Both the position numbers and the translations under genes were made by a program. The notes below the pieces were generated by a model. That model searched no databases and was not told where the DNA came from. It was given only the letters and a program-made list of their open reading frames with translations. Shown one piece after another: positions 44,231 through 52,877 of a stretch of 64,000 nt of DNA. Within the stretch, counting starts at the first letter, position 1, and each line of letters begins with the position of its first letter. The DNA is taken from positions 62,001 through 126,000 of the forward strand of contig NZ_CAJJWO010000001.1 in assembly GCF_905196875.1 (NCBI RefSeq), written 5' to 3'. Source of the DNA: an uncultured Parabacteroides sp. GTDB lineage: Bacteria > Bacteroidota > Bacteroidia > Bacteroidales > Tannerellaceae.

Positions 44231-46904
44231 ATATTAATGAAACATCATCTACCGTAAGAACACTACCTATATGGCGAGAATCGCCATAACCCTCACCTAC
44301 AGGACCCAAACTCCCTTGAATAGCTAAAGTTGCAGGTTGAGACACATCTGTAGACAAAAAGACAACAGTCATTTTAGCAGCTTTCTTCATTACAGTGTAA
44401 TCAATAGGAATAACTCCTTCCATATATTCATCCGTAGCCGTTTTTATTTTTAACTCTCCATACCCAATAGAAGATCCATCCTCATCCCACAATTGAGCAT
44501 AAGCCTTAGTAGTCTCATTATTATAAGAATAAAATTTATAATAAAATTTCACACCCGAAGGACGAGTTGAAAAGGATTTACCAAGAGACTCCTTATGATT
44601 TGTTAGATCATAATCACCTATATATAACATTCCGGCTGTACGATAATCTACATCATTCTGTGCACTACTCTGAGAGGTCCAATTATTACCTCCCCAACCC
44701 ACAGTAGATATCTCCATAGCATTCTCTCCTCCATGCGCAGATATACCTAAAGATTGACCGCCATAATTATTTAAATGAGATGTAGCAGCATAAGTAAGCT
44801 CTTTGATTGGCACAACCCCTGAAAATGCACAATAATACCACGACGCATCTCCCACAGATTGAGTTGTAGTTCTATTACTGGTATTCCACCATTTATCACC
44901 ACTATTTAGATAGGGATAGAATGCATAGATTTTCAATCCTCCTGAGAGAAAAATCGTTTTTTCCCAAACCATTTCACTAGAATACTCCTCAAACCCTGCA
45001 TTAGGAATATTATAGACTGGATCTTCCGTCCTTACCGTTGTTTCTTTGCGATATTTATCATTATATATAACAGCAAGATCATACTCTGTATTAAATTCCA
45101 ATCCATCAAGTGTATACTTATAAATTGTCGATCCGGATGTTTCCGGTTTAAGTGTTATAGCTCCTACATTAATCCATTCGGAAGCATCATGTGTCCGATA
45201 TTGGTATCTCAATTTACTCGGATCGCCACTACGCAAATCCGTTCGCAAAACAATTCGCTTGGCAAAAGCAGCTCCCTCATCCGTTAAGAAATCGAAATCA
45301 GGTGCATTTATTCTTATCACATAAGGTTTCTGAGATTCAGACACCTTATTATTCTCATCTTTCAATTTGAAAGAGAATTTGTAATCCGTATAACCAATTT
45401 CTGATGCAACCAACCGCTCAGTAAACGTCTTCGGAAAAGTAACAGTCGCTGATGTATTTTCCACCTTTAACTGAATATCATAATCCTTCTCTAACTTTGT
45501 AATACCATCCTCTGTAAATGGATACTCTTGATTGGTATTATCATGGCCTACGACTAATTTTGTTTCACTCTTATTTATTCCACCTTCCATAGTCACAACC
45601 GCAACACTCTCTTTAGACAGTGTATTACCTTCTACTATTTCAGCTTCAGGAAAACCGGCAAAGTCGACAATTGGTAAATTACCTGCTTGTACTTTAATTT
45701 TCAGCACAAGAGGATATGGAGTTGTTGCCTGTTCTTTTCCGGTAGCATCTGTACCATAAAAATGATAGGTATAAGTAGTTGTTCCTTCTTCCGGTGCTTT
45801 CAAATTGCGGATAGCCTCTTTTAAATACAAAACACCCGTTTTTCTAACTTCCGAAAGATTTAGGTTTTTATCTCCATTGACTTCCCAACTCAAATTATTT
45901 TTCAAAGCAGCTTCAACACCTTCCTTTGTTGCCAGATCAAACAGAGTTGCCTCTTCTTCATCAACATCTTCTGCCCAACACTTAACATATAAATGCCCAA
46001 TACCACCGGGCATTCCAAAACCAACAGACAGATCAGAGGAGAAAGTACTTGTCTTAACAGTAAATTCATCCCCATCCTCAAACCCATCAGCAACCAGTGT
46101 CGGCTTCGTAAACTGCTGCCACATAAAATCCGGTATCTCCGTTGTAAACGTCATTTCTTCCATTGCATCATCCAATACAACTTCCAGCCCGATCCCTTCC
46201 AACGCTTCTCCATCCGTCTTGAACACCAGGCGTACATTCTGGCGGCGTTCCAGTTTTAAAGCAGTCGGCACGTAATATGTTTTTTCTTCTTCTGCGTTTA
46301 TTTTCTTTAAACGGATACCGATGGCTACATCGGTGCCCTCTTTTGCCACTTGCAGGTAAGCCGGGCGCGTTTCCCCTTTGGCAATCTCAAATTCGGTAGT
46401 AGCAAAGGAAGAGCTTAACAGAACCGTATAGTCGGAATACGCTTCTTTGAAATCATCTGTATATTCGGCAGTAATGCGTGCATTCCCCAGCGTACAAGTC
46501 ATATCCAGCGGAGTACTCATATCTTCCTTAATTGTAAACGCCGTACTCCCCTCAAAATAAGGATTTTCAAATGCAGCAGGAAGGTCGGTACCTTTGGAAG
46601 CTACTATTGTGTAGGCACCTTCGGGGAGTTCGATCTCGGAAGGCATTTTGTCGAAGCGGTCGTAAGATTTTACTGTATCTTTGTCGGTGACGATACGGAT
46701 CTGGTAATCTTCTACGGTCAGGAATTTCTCAAACTCATCCGAAACAGCTTTCGTCAGATTTGAGTTCACTCCTTTCTTCAGGGAGGTAGTATCAGCAGTC
46801 AAACTTAAACGGAGTTTCCCCGAATGAGCGGAAGAACCGTCTTTCTGGTCATCACAAGCAAATAAACCTATTATTAATACAGAAATACATGCAAATAATG
46901 CCAC
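44223..46904 (-). CDS. DUF4493-PCMD surface lipoprotein, first structural gene of the operon
   Basis: 893 residues. The hydrophobic signal ends in the lipobox GLFAC, with the Cys followed by DDQKD, a strong acidic surface-export signal. DUF4493 covers about 30-235 (SGKLRLSLTADTTSL, LPEGAYTIVASKGTDLPAAF, FEGSTAFTIKEDMSTPLDMT). A long beta-rich middle follows with a fibronectin-like segment, then a PCMD-like C-terminus from IPNAGFEEYSSEMVWEK. No ATG is available: the frame starts at a GTG (46902-46904), or at a CTG at 46920-46922 that would add SPART and supply the basic residue signal peptides need. It lies 14 bases after araC, so expression is probably coupled to the regulator. Confidence 0.85.
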   Translation of the reverse strand: MALFACISVLIIGLFACDDQKDGSSAHSGKLRLSLTADTTSLKKGVNSNLTKAVSDEFEKFLTVEDYQIRIVTDKDTVKSYDRFDKMPSEIELPEGAYTIVASKGTDLPAAFENPYFEGSTAFTIKEDMSTPLDMTCTLGNARITAEYTDDFKEAYSDYTVLLSSSFATTEFEIAKGETRPAYLQVAKEGTDVAIGIRLKKINAEEEKTYYVPTALKLERRQNVRLVFKTDGEALEGIGLEVVLDDAMEEMTFTTEIPDFMWQQFTKPTLVADGFEDGDEFTVKTSTFSSDLSVGFGMPGGIGHLYVKCWAEDVDEEEATLFDLATKEGVEAALKNNLSWEVNGDKNLNLSEVRKTGVLYLKEAIRNLKAPEEGTTTYTYHFYGTDATGKEQATTPYPLVLKIKVQAGNLPIVDFAGFPEAEIVEGNTLSKESVAVVTMEGGINKSETKLVVGHDNTNQEYPFTEDGITKLEKDYDIQLKVENTSATVTFPKTFTERLVASEIGYTDYKFSFKLKDENNKVSESQKPYVIRINAPDFDFLTDEGAAFAKRIVLRTDLRSGDPSKLRYQYRTHDASEWINVGAITLKPETSGSTIYKYTLDGLEFNTEYDLAVIYNDKYRKETTVRTEDPVYNIPNAGFEEYSSEMVWEKTIFLSGGLKIYAFYPYLNSGDKWWNTSNRTTTQSVGDASWYYCAFSGVVPIKELTYAATSHLNNYGGQSLGISAHGGENAMEISTVGWGGNNWTSQSSAQNDVDYRTAGMLYIGDYDLTNHKESLGKSFSTRPSGVKFYYKFYSYNNETTKAYAQLWDEDGSSIGYGELKIKTATDEYMEGVIPIDYTVMKKAAKMTVVFLSTDVSQPATLAIQGSLGPVGEGYGDSRHIGSVLTVDDVSLIYE

Positions 46905-46918
46905 AGTTCTTGCAGGAC

Positions 46919-47773
46919 TCAGCTATTCCGGTATTCCTGCGGCCCCATGCCGACATGTCGTTTAAAGTATTTGCCGAAGAAAGACATATTGGTAAAGTTG
47001 AGCGAGTAGGCGATGTTTTGTACCGATGCATCCGTTGATTTCAATTGTGCCTTTGCATCCATAATAACCATCGAAGCTATGATATCCATACATGTTTTCC
47101 CAGTGACCTGCCGTATCGTAGTGCTCAAATGTGCCTGTGTAATACCCAGTTTACCGGCATAGAAGGCCACATTTCGTTCCTGGCTGTAATATTGCATGAC
47201 CAGCTGTGTGAAGTCGTGCGCAATCTTTTCGCTTTTGCCCAGTATGGTTTTTATCGTCCGGATGTCTTTATACAATTCCCCCAGTCCGTAAACCAGTGTG
47301 AAAAGTATGTGTTTGATTACCTCTTTACTTATTTTCCCGTAAAAGGTAAGATACGTTTTAGCAAGTAAGGCCAGATGATCCTGTATGATGGCGGCGATTT
47401 CCGCTTTCAGCGGGATGACGGGCGTGGCCTTTATCGTATAGAAGATATCGAGTGTCGGTTTGATCACATTGGCTTCCGTGATAAACTGTGAGGAATATCC
47501 CAGGAAAAAGATCTTCAGATCCCCTTCCACCTTATGTATCTGAAGGATACTACCGGGGATGATTGTCACGAAATCGTTCTCTTTTACCTTATATTGGGTC
47601 ATATCGATCGAAGCCTCGATCTCTCCACCCATGCAAAGCACGAAGATACCGGCCTTCAGTCGACAGGGAAAATTGGTATACATATTCAGTATTTCCCGAC
47701 TGATGTCCATCCCTACGATCCAGTCTTCGGGTATGTCCAGTTTGGGTAGCTCCTTGGGTATATTTGCGTTCAT
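46919..47773 (-). CDS. AraC-family transcriptional regulator
   Basis: 284 residues: an N-terminal cupin-like sensor domain (about 20-150) and a C-terminal double helix-turn-helix of AraC/XylS type (about 185-283), with KLGITQAHLSTTIRQVTGKT as the first HTH and DASVQNIAYSLNFTNMSFFG plus KYFKRHVGMGPQEYR as the second. It is the first gene of the 15-kb lipoprotein operon, preceded by its own -7 box. I infer that it regulates this operon, possibly including itself. The inducer is unknown. Confidence 0.92.
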   Translation of the reverse strand: MNANIPKELPKLDIPEDWIVGMDISREILNMYTNFPCRLKAGIFVLCMGGEIEASIDMTQYKVKENDFVTIIPGSILQIHKVEGDLKIFFLGYSSQFITEANVIKPTLDIFYTIKATPVIPLKAEIAAIIQDHLALLAKTYLTFYGKISKEVIKHILFTLVYGLGELYKDIRTIKTILGKSEKIAHDFTQLVMQYYSQERNVAFYAGKLGITQAHLSTTIRQVTGKTCMDIIASMVIMDAKAQLKSTDASVQNIAYSLNFTNMSFFGKYFKRHVGMGPQEYRNS

Positions 47774-48190
47774 TTGCTTGCTTTTTTACTGGATACAAAT
47801 GTATTTATTATTTTTCAAAGGATGTCGTCTTTTTCTTATAAATAGAACACCAATATTATCCTTTCCGGTACCATATCGTATATAATAAAGTAAGTTAGTT
47901 AATATGTTTTAAGACATATCTAATAAAAAGGACAGTAAATCGCACAAATAGACCTTGCGAGAGTTTACAATTCAAGGTTACTTTGCACTCGATTAAAAGT
48001 GCATAGACATTAGTATATAACCTCAAATCCGCAATTGCCATCAACAAGCTGAGTTTAAACCAAGTTCGTGATAATTACGAGCAATTACCCTATAAAAAGG
48101 CTTGATAGCCTCGGTAATCACAATCACTACCCCTTACCCCATAAAGCGACTTGAGACAATACGCTGTTTTTACCAATATTTTCTTCACTC
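47774..48190. other. Gap between araC and the transposase: promoter plus IS end
   Basis: The first 30 bases hold the araC promoter box. From about 47982 the sequence belongs to the untranslated end of the IS1380 element. The stretch 47804-47981 shows no gene. Confidence 0.5.
47796..47803 (-). promoter_or_regulatory. Bacteroidetes -7 box of the araC/lipoprotein operon
   Basis: TACATTTG on the minus strand matches TAnnTTTG, 22 bases upstream of the araC ATG. I see no comparable box before the lipoprotein genes, which supports a single long transcript. Confidence 0.55.
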
Positions 48191-49477
48191 TCAGCCAAAA
48201 TCCATCAAAAAGGGTTTGGCATAAGCTTGATTGCATGTATAAACATTCATCACATGTCGCCTTGAAGTCTTAATCCATTTTGCTGGGACGGAAATAAACT
48301 TGAAGACAAACGCTTTTATACGACTTGTCTGTTTGAGCCCAAACTTCTTCACATCAAGTTTCTGCATAATAGTCTTGTAGAAATTACGAATCAAAGCTGT
48401 CAGAAGAAGGAATACAGTATTCTCAGCCATGAATGATTTGGGAAGTCTGTTCCATCCGAATCCATTGTTCATATCATCAAAAATACGTTCCTTTTCTCCA
48501 CGCATGTTGTAGAACTCTACGATTTCTCTGACCGATGCCTCGTAATCATTGGTAAGAATACAGCGGTATGTGTACTCGCCTTCCCATAAGTCAAGGTCAC
48601 CATTGTCACGCTTCTGTCTCTGAATAACAAGTCGATATGCCTTTCCCTTCCATTTTTCTACAAGGATGGAATTAAGCTCGAACTCTATTCCGTTTATCTC
48701 CTCCCTTTTCCATCCCTTGAGAGCAAAAATGCTGTCATAGAGTGAGCTACAACGGTTGGCACGGATATAGAACTGCTTGCAATGTTTCTCCACCTCACTT
48801 ACAATATCCTCGGAGCAAGAACCACAGTCAGCCCTAAATCGCCTAATTATAAGTCCTTTCCGTTCCAGCCGTTCAAAAAATCTTTTCAAGGTGTCATTCT
48901 GATGAAAGCGCACATTGGTATTGCCGTCACTGTTCTCTATGCCGACAATCTTGTCGCCAATAACAGCAACACCAGGTCGGTAGCCAGGAAACTTCTTGTA
49001 AGTAGGCTTTGCATCATACTTTTCAGTCTCAATGAACTGGTGATCAAAGTCAACATCGTATTCTTCACCCACTTTTAAATCGTTTGTGGCAAATAAACAA
49101 TCAATCAGAAGAGAGTTGAGATTGTCGGCAGTATTGAAATCATAGCTCTTTCCTATTTCCGATGTATACGAGATGTTACTAACTGTCAATTCTTTAATAG
49201 CTCTAAGGATAGTATCGGCGCTGCAAGTACAGAGAGTGGGGTGAAGTGAAAGATGTGGCATGAGGTGGGTGGTAACATCCTCTATACATGAGCCGCCACA
49301 GAAGAAGACACTCATAAGCGAACGAATAATCTCACTATATTGATAACCGAAAAGACTGCATCTGAGACCAAGCGTGGAATCGATTATAGATGAAAGCATG
49401 GAGTCGAATTGTTCCATGATTGAAAATATACCACCAAACGGTGTAAGTTTCTCAGATTTTATTTGTATTTTTGCCAT
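48191..49477 (-). CDS. IS1380-family DDE transposase
   Basis: 428 residues with the Bacteroides-type IS1380 start (SEKLTPFGGIFSIMEQFDSM), a DDE_Tnp_1-like core (LIDCLFATNDLKVGEEYDVD, GYRPGVAVIGDKIVGIENSD, RFRADCGSCSEDIV) and the helical YNMRGEKERIFDDMNNGFGW near the C-terminus, which carries the catalytic glutamate region. Length and ends look intact, so the element may be active. Transcription runs toward the araC operon's promoter. The leader forms an inverted repeat that includes the start codon. Confidence 0.93.
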   Translation of the reverse strand: MAKIQIKSEKLTPFGGIFSIMEQFDSMLSSIIDSTLGLRCSLFGYQYSEIIRSLMSVFFCGGSCIEDVTTHLMPHLSLHPTLCTCSADTILRAIKELTVSNISYTSEIGKSYDFNTADNLNSLLIDCLFATNDLKVGEEYDVDFDHQFIETEKYDAKPTYKKFPGYRPGVAVIGDKIVGIENSDGNTNVRFHQNDTLKRFFERLERKGLIIRRFRADCGSCSEDIVSEVEKHCKQFYIRANRCSSLYDSIFALKGWKREEINGIEFELNSILVEKWKGKAYRLVIQRQKRDNGDLDLWEGEYTYRCILTNDYEASVREIVEFYNMRGEKERIFDDMNNGFGWNRLPKSFMAENTVFLLLTALIRNFYKTIMQKLDVKKFGLKQTSRIKAFVFKFISVPAKWIKTSRRHVMNVYTCNQAYAKPFLMDFG

Positions 49478-49547
49478 GTCGTATCAGTGTTTTGCTATTC
49501 TTTTGTTTCGCAGCACTAAGATAAGTGAAAATCCTGACATGGCAAAA
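49469..49547 (-). promoter_or_regulatory. Leader inverted repeat that can sequester the transposase start codon
   Basis: The 12-base sequence GACATGGCAAAA, containing the transposase ATG, is at 49469-49480 on the minus strand. Its exact complement lies 55 bases upstream in the same transcript (49536-49547). In an RNA read through from outside, the two would pair and cover the start codon. Confidence 0.65.
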
Positions 49548-49548
49548 C

Positions 49549-49573
49549 CCTGAGCAATTTATTATTGCTCAGG
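49549..49573. terminator. Hairpin just upstream of the transposase leader
   Basis: CCTGAGCAA and TTGCTCAGG form a perfect 9-bp stem with a 7-base loop. There is no clear T-run. It sits directly outside the start-sequestering repeat and could block or fold read-through transcripts. Confidence 0.45.
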
Positions 49574-49733
49574 TACTTATAACTACTCTTAAACTAATAA
49601 GCTGCGGAATTAAGGTATAATATTAAGGTTAGACAATAACCGCAAAAATAGGTAGATGAGGGAAATGGAAATGACGAAAAGACATAGTTCTGCAAGAACT
49701 CGAGTGCAAAATTGTTTTTCCACAAAAAGTGCG

Positions 49734-49834
49734 TTCATGCCTTCATATGCTCCATATTAAACTAATACAAAGCAACTTACAACACAAATACACAACCGGG
49801 AGCATTCATACCAGCCTTCATTCCGCCTTCATCC
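49734..49834 (-). repeat. ATGAAGGC-type 11-bp repeats beyond the HU-like gene
   Basis: On the minus strand ATGAAGGC occurs at 49825-49832, 49814-49821 and 49739-49746, with a variant ATGAATGC at 49802-49809. The first two are 11 bases apart and begin 10 bases after the HU-like stop. The same word with the same spacing follows the other gene of the module. The remaining part of the 364-base gap (49478-49841) is the IS leader and end. Confidence 0.7.
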
Positions 49835-49841
49835 GAAAAGA

Positions 49842-50492
49842 CTAATCCGTCGTAATATTTGAATCGACGATCAGGCTACCCGGTTCCGGTTCATCGTTCC
49901 CGGCGGGGCGGGTATAGATCGCTATATGGCGGGTGCCGGTCTCTTCAAGAGTGCCGGTCTCCACAAATCCGGCCAGGTCTTTCCGTGCCGCATAATCCGA
50001 GCAACCGTTCAATCCACGATATTTCATAACGGTGATATATGGGTGGCGATCCATATACCATTGCAGCCGGCGGAATTTCTCATCATCGTTGAAAGTACGC
50101 GACTTTTCTTCTTTCAAACGGGTAAGCGGCATTGTCTTCAGCCTGTCTTTCAACGACTGGCTGCATCTGAAGTTTACGTTCTTAAAATGCACCGACTCGC
50201 TTCGCAACTCCTTCTTGTCCATCACCGGGCGCGACTGAAGCGAGACGCTGAAAAATCCCAGCCCTTCGATCTCAACATTATTTCCCGAACGCAGATTTTC
50301 CGCCACCAGATCGGTTATCAGTCGCAGTGCGCCTGCAATATCGGCTTCCGAGTAAGTAGACCGCTCTTTGCCGTATCGCATCAACTCTCTAATACTGTAA
50401 GTATTATGAGGGATCAGGCGGGGATGCAACGGCATCTCATCGTTCGCGCCTTTGGGATTGGGGTTTCGCTCCATTTTGTAATTAGCTCCCAT
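49842..50492 (-). CDS. HU-like DNA-binding protein with C-terminal extension
   Basis: 216 residues. The centre (about 28-115) matches the Bacteroidetes HU-HIG/HU-like family: YSIRELMRYGKERSTYSEAD, LVAENLRSGNNVEIEGLGFF and VHFKNVNFRCSQSLKDRL. The C-terminus (about 130-190) looks like a small winged helix (RRLQWYMDRHPYITVMKY, NGCSDYAARKDLAGF). It is divergent from the VirE-type gene, with iterons between them, an arrangement I know from many Bacteroides accessory loci. A role in DNA bending at the iterons is inferred. An ATG at codon 7 is an alternative start. Confidence 0.85.
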   Translation of the reverse strand: MGANYKMERNPNPKGANDEMPLHPRLIPHNTYSIRELMRYGKERSTYSEADIAGALRLITDLVAENLRSGNNVEIEGLGFFSVSLQSRPVMDKKELRSESVHFKNVNFRCSQSLKDRLKTMPLTRLKEEKSRTFNDDEKFRRLQWYMDRHPYITVMKYRGLNGCSDYAARKDLAGFVETGTLEETGTRHIAIYTRPAGNDEPEPGSLIVDSNITTD

Positions 50493-50548
50493 ATAGTATT
50501 CAATTATAGGTTAATATACTAGTGCTTATTGTTTTTGTCCCTACTTAG

Positions 50549-50636
50549 TAATCTTTTGACAATTGTCGGAAGATTATTTGCCTAGTGCCGAAAGATTATT
50601 TGACAGCTGACAAAAGATCTTATCACAATTGGGAGA
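50549..50636. repeat. Four tandem 22-bp iterons
   Basis: Units at 50549-50570, 50571-50592, 50593-50614 and 50615-50636 are contiguous and exactly 22 bases each. Units 2 and 3 share AGATTATTTG; units 1, 3 and 4 share ACAATTG or ACAGCTG at positions 11-17; most end in GA or AA. The period equals two helical turns. Such arrays typically bind initiators or autoregulators at replication origins. Confidence 0.72.
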
Positions 50637-50768
50637 AGAATAAGAAGTCGGCATCTAAGATATAAAGAATAAAACCATAAGATACAACGACTTATTTATT
50701 AGTAGCGGACAGAGCAAAAACCGGATAACTATCGGTCGGAGTGTTCTTTAAACCGGGTATGGCAATTG

Positions 50769-50776
50769 TATATTTG
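50769..50776 (+). promoter_or_regulatory. Bacteroidetes -7 box of the VirE-type gene
   Basis: TATATTTG matches TAnnTTTG and lies 28 bases upstream of the ATG at 50805. Confidence 0.55.
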
Positions 50777-50804
50777 CTGACAGAAACATCAAAAATCAAT
50801 AGAT

Positions 50805-52877
50805 ATGGAAGCAACTATTTACAAAAGCACGAACAAAAAGATGAAAAAGATTGCGTTGGCAACCCTGCTGGAAGAGATGCGGACAGCGCAAAAACAAATT
50901 CCGGTAACGGCGTTTCGCGAAATGCTGGATTATTGTATGCCGGAAAGCCATCCGGCCGATGTGGAGAAGTTGCCGGTGACGGTTTTCAGCGGAGTTTACA
51001 ACCGATCGTCGGGCAGCTCCGTCCTAAAACGGTATAACGGTATCATCCTGGTAGAAATCAATCGGCTTGCCAACCGCTCTGAAGCGGAGAAAATACGGGG
51101 AAAAGCGACGGAAATCCTTCAAACTTTGGCGGCCTTTGTCGGATCGAGCGGTAGAAGCGTAAAAATACTGACACGCTTCACGCTACAGGACGGTTCATTA
51201 CCGGACGAAGAACGACAGATCGGGTTGTTTCACGCACATGCCTATCGCCGGGCAGCCATCTTCTACGGAGAACAGTTGCAGCAGCAGGTTACACCGACCA
51301 GCGCTTCGCCATCGAAAGGGGTTCGCTACACGTTCGATCCCGGACTTTATTATAATCCCGACGCGATCGCGATCCGTATGCCCCAACCACAGCAGGAGCC
51401 GGATGAAATGCAGACAGAAAGTAGAGCGAAAGAAAAGAAAGAGCCGCTGCACCGCTTGATGCCGGGTTACGAACGTTACCAGATCATCGCCCGATTGTAT
51501 AACGTGGCACTCAAAAAGACACTGATGGCTACACCGGTTCCCAAAGCGGAAACCGATAAGCAGGCGTTTCTGGTAAACCTGGCCGAACATTGTTTCCACA
51601 ACGGGGTACCGGAAGAGGATGCCGTACGCTGGACGTTGTTGCATACGGGCTTCCGCAAGTTCGAGCCGGAACTGCGGGAAACGATACATACCTGTTACCT
51701 GCTGGAGAAGAATTTCGGCGGCAAGCCGGAGCTTTCGTCTGGACAGGTATTGATGGCACAGCTGGATGATTTCATGTCGCGCCGCTATGAATTCCGGCGT
51801 AACAAACTGAGAGGTGACATGGAATACCGGGAGCAGTGCTCCTTCTGTTTCCGATTCCGCCCGGTGACGGATGAGGTGATCAACACGATCAGCATAGAGG
51901 CACAGAAAGAAGGGATCGAGTTGTGGGACAGGGATGTGAAACGTTTCATCTTTTCCACGGCAACACCTTCTTATGATCCGCTGGATACTTATCTCGGAAA
52001 TCTACCGGACTGGGACGGAAAAGACCGGATACGCAGCCTGGCCGACTCGTTACCGGTGGAAAACGGGAAGTGGCGGGATCGTTTTTATATCTGGTTCCTG
52101 GGAATGGTTGCCCAATGGCGGCAGACAGACAGGATGCATGCCAACAGTGTGGTTCCGCTTATCGTGGGACCGCAGGGATGCGGCAAGTCCACCTGGTGCC
52201 GGTCGCTCCTACCGCCGGAGCTGCGGGAGTATTATGCCGAAAGTCTCGATTTCAGCAGTCGGCGGGAAGCGGAAATGGCGCTGGGACGTTTTGCGTTGAT
52301 CAACCTGGATGAGTTCGATTCGATCAGTTCCACGCAGCAGGCTTTCCTGAAACATTTGTTGCAGAAGCCGGAAGTCAAGATCAGGCAACCGTACGGGCAG
52401 AGCGTTCGCAGCCGGCAACGGTATGGTTCGTTCATGGCGACCTGCAACAATCTCGACCTGCTGTCCGATCCGACAGGTAGCCGCCGTTTCCTTTGTATCG
52501 AGCTTACCGGACTGATCGACAATAATCGGACAATCTGTTACGAGCAATTGTATGCACAGGCACTCGAAGCATTGAAGCGTGAAGAGCGGTATTGGTTCAC
52601 GCATGAGGAAGAGGTCGCTATCATGCAGGACAACAGAGGATTCCAGCAATGCCCGGCTGAAGAGCAGTTACTCCTTCAATATTACCGGAAGGTGGAACCG
52701 GGAGAGGAAGGTCTTTGGCTGTCGGCCACCGAGATGCTGCTGGATATGCAAAAACGCAGCGGCGTACAGCTAAGCAGAACCAATATGAATACCTTCGCCC
52801 GTGTCCTCATAAAGAACGAAATAGCGAAAAGACATACGATGAGGGGCAACCTCTGGCATGTAATAAAAGTTGAATGA
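50805..52877 (+). CDS. BT4734/VirE-domain protein, primase-helicase-like
   Basis: 690 residues. The N-terminal part (about 30-210) matches the BT4734-like VirE_N domain. A middle helical region follows (about 220-330). The C-terminus (about 385-620) is the VirE (PF05272) P-loop domain with Walker A in VPLIVGPQGCGKSTW, Walker B in GRFALINLDEFDSISSTQQA and sensor-like GSFMATCNNLDLLSDPTGSR. This resembles SF3/D5-type helicases attached to primases of phages and plasmids; the name 'virulence-associated E' is historical. I infer a replication-initiation role. It is divergent from the HU-like gene across four iterons and is followed by ATGAAGGC repeats and a terminator. Confidence 0.88.
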   Translation: MEATIYKSTNKKMKKIALATLLEEMRTAQKQIPVTAFREMLDYCMPESHPADVEKLPVTVFSGVYNRSSGSSVLKRYNGIILVEINRLANRSEAEKIRGKATEILQTLAAFVGSSGRSVKILTRFTLQDGSLPDEERQIGLFHAHAYRRAAIFYGEQLQQQVTPTSASPSKGVRYTFDPGLYYNPDAIAIRMPQPQQEPDEMQTESRAKEKKEPLHRLMPGYERYQIIARLYNVALKKTLMATPVPKAETDKQAFLVNLAEHCFHNGVPEEDAVRWTLLHTGFRKFEPELRETIHTCYLLEKNFGGKPELSSGQVLMAQLDDFMSRRYEFRRNKLRGDMEYREQCSFCFRFRPVTDEVINTISIEAQKEGIELWDRDVKRFIFSTATPSYDPLDTYLGNLPDWDGKDRIRSLADSLPVENGKWRDRFYIWFLGMVAQWRQTDRMHANSVVPLIVGPQGCGKSTWCRSLLPPELREYYAESLDFSSRREAEMALGRFALINLDEFDSISSTQQAFLKHLLQKPEVKIRQPYGQSVRSRQRYGSFMATCNNLDLLSDPTGSRRFLCIELTGLIDNNRTICYEQLYAQALEALKREERYWFTHEEEVAIMQDNRGFQQCPAEEQLLLQYYRKVEPGEEGLWLSATEMLLDMQKRSGVQLSRTNMNTFARVLIKNEIAKRHTMRGNLWHVIKVE

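Larger units (their letters stand above)
47982..49710 (-). mobile_element. IS1380-family insertion sequence (boundaries tentative)
   Basis: One transposase gene is bounded by an 11-bp perfect inverted repeat, TTTGCACTCGA at 47982-47992 and its complement at 49700-49710. This gives about 1.73 kb, close to the usual size of IS1380-family elements. I do not see the expected 4-bp target duplication next to these ends, so the true termini may differ by some bases. Confidence 0.6.
50493..50804. other. 312-base divergent control region of the HU/VirE module
   Basis: No gene. It contains four tandem 22-bp iterons (50549-50636) and a -7 box for the VirE-type gene (50769-50776). No clear minus-strand promoter box for the HU-like gene was found. 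The remaining parts are AT-rich without visible structure. Confidence 0.7.

Noticed and set aside
49574..49841. Missing HTH half of the truncated antitoxin on the far side of the module
   Set aside because: Reading all frames of this stretch on the minus strand gave no helix-turn-helix-like sequence.
50805..52877. Virulence function suggested by the name VirE
   Set aside because: The domain name is historical; the P-loop domain resembles replication helicases and nothing here indicates virulence.
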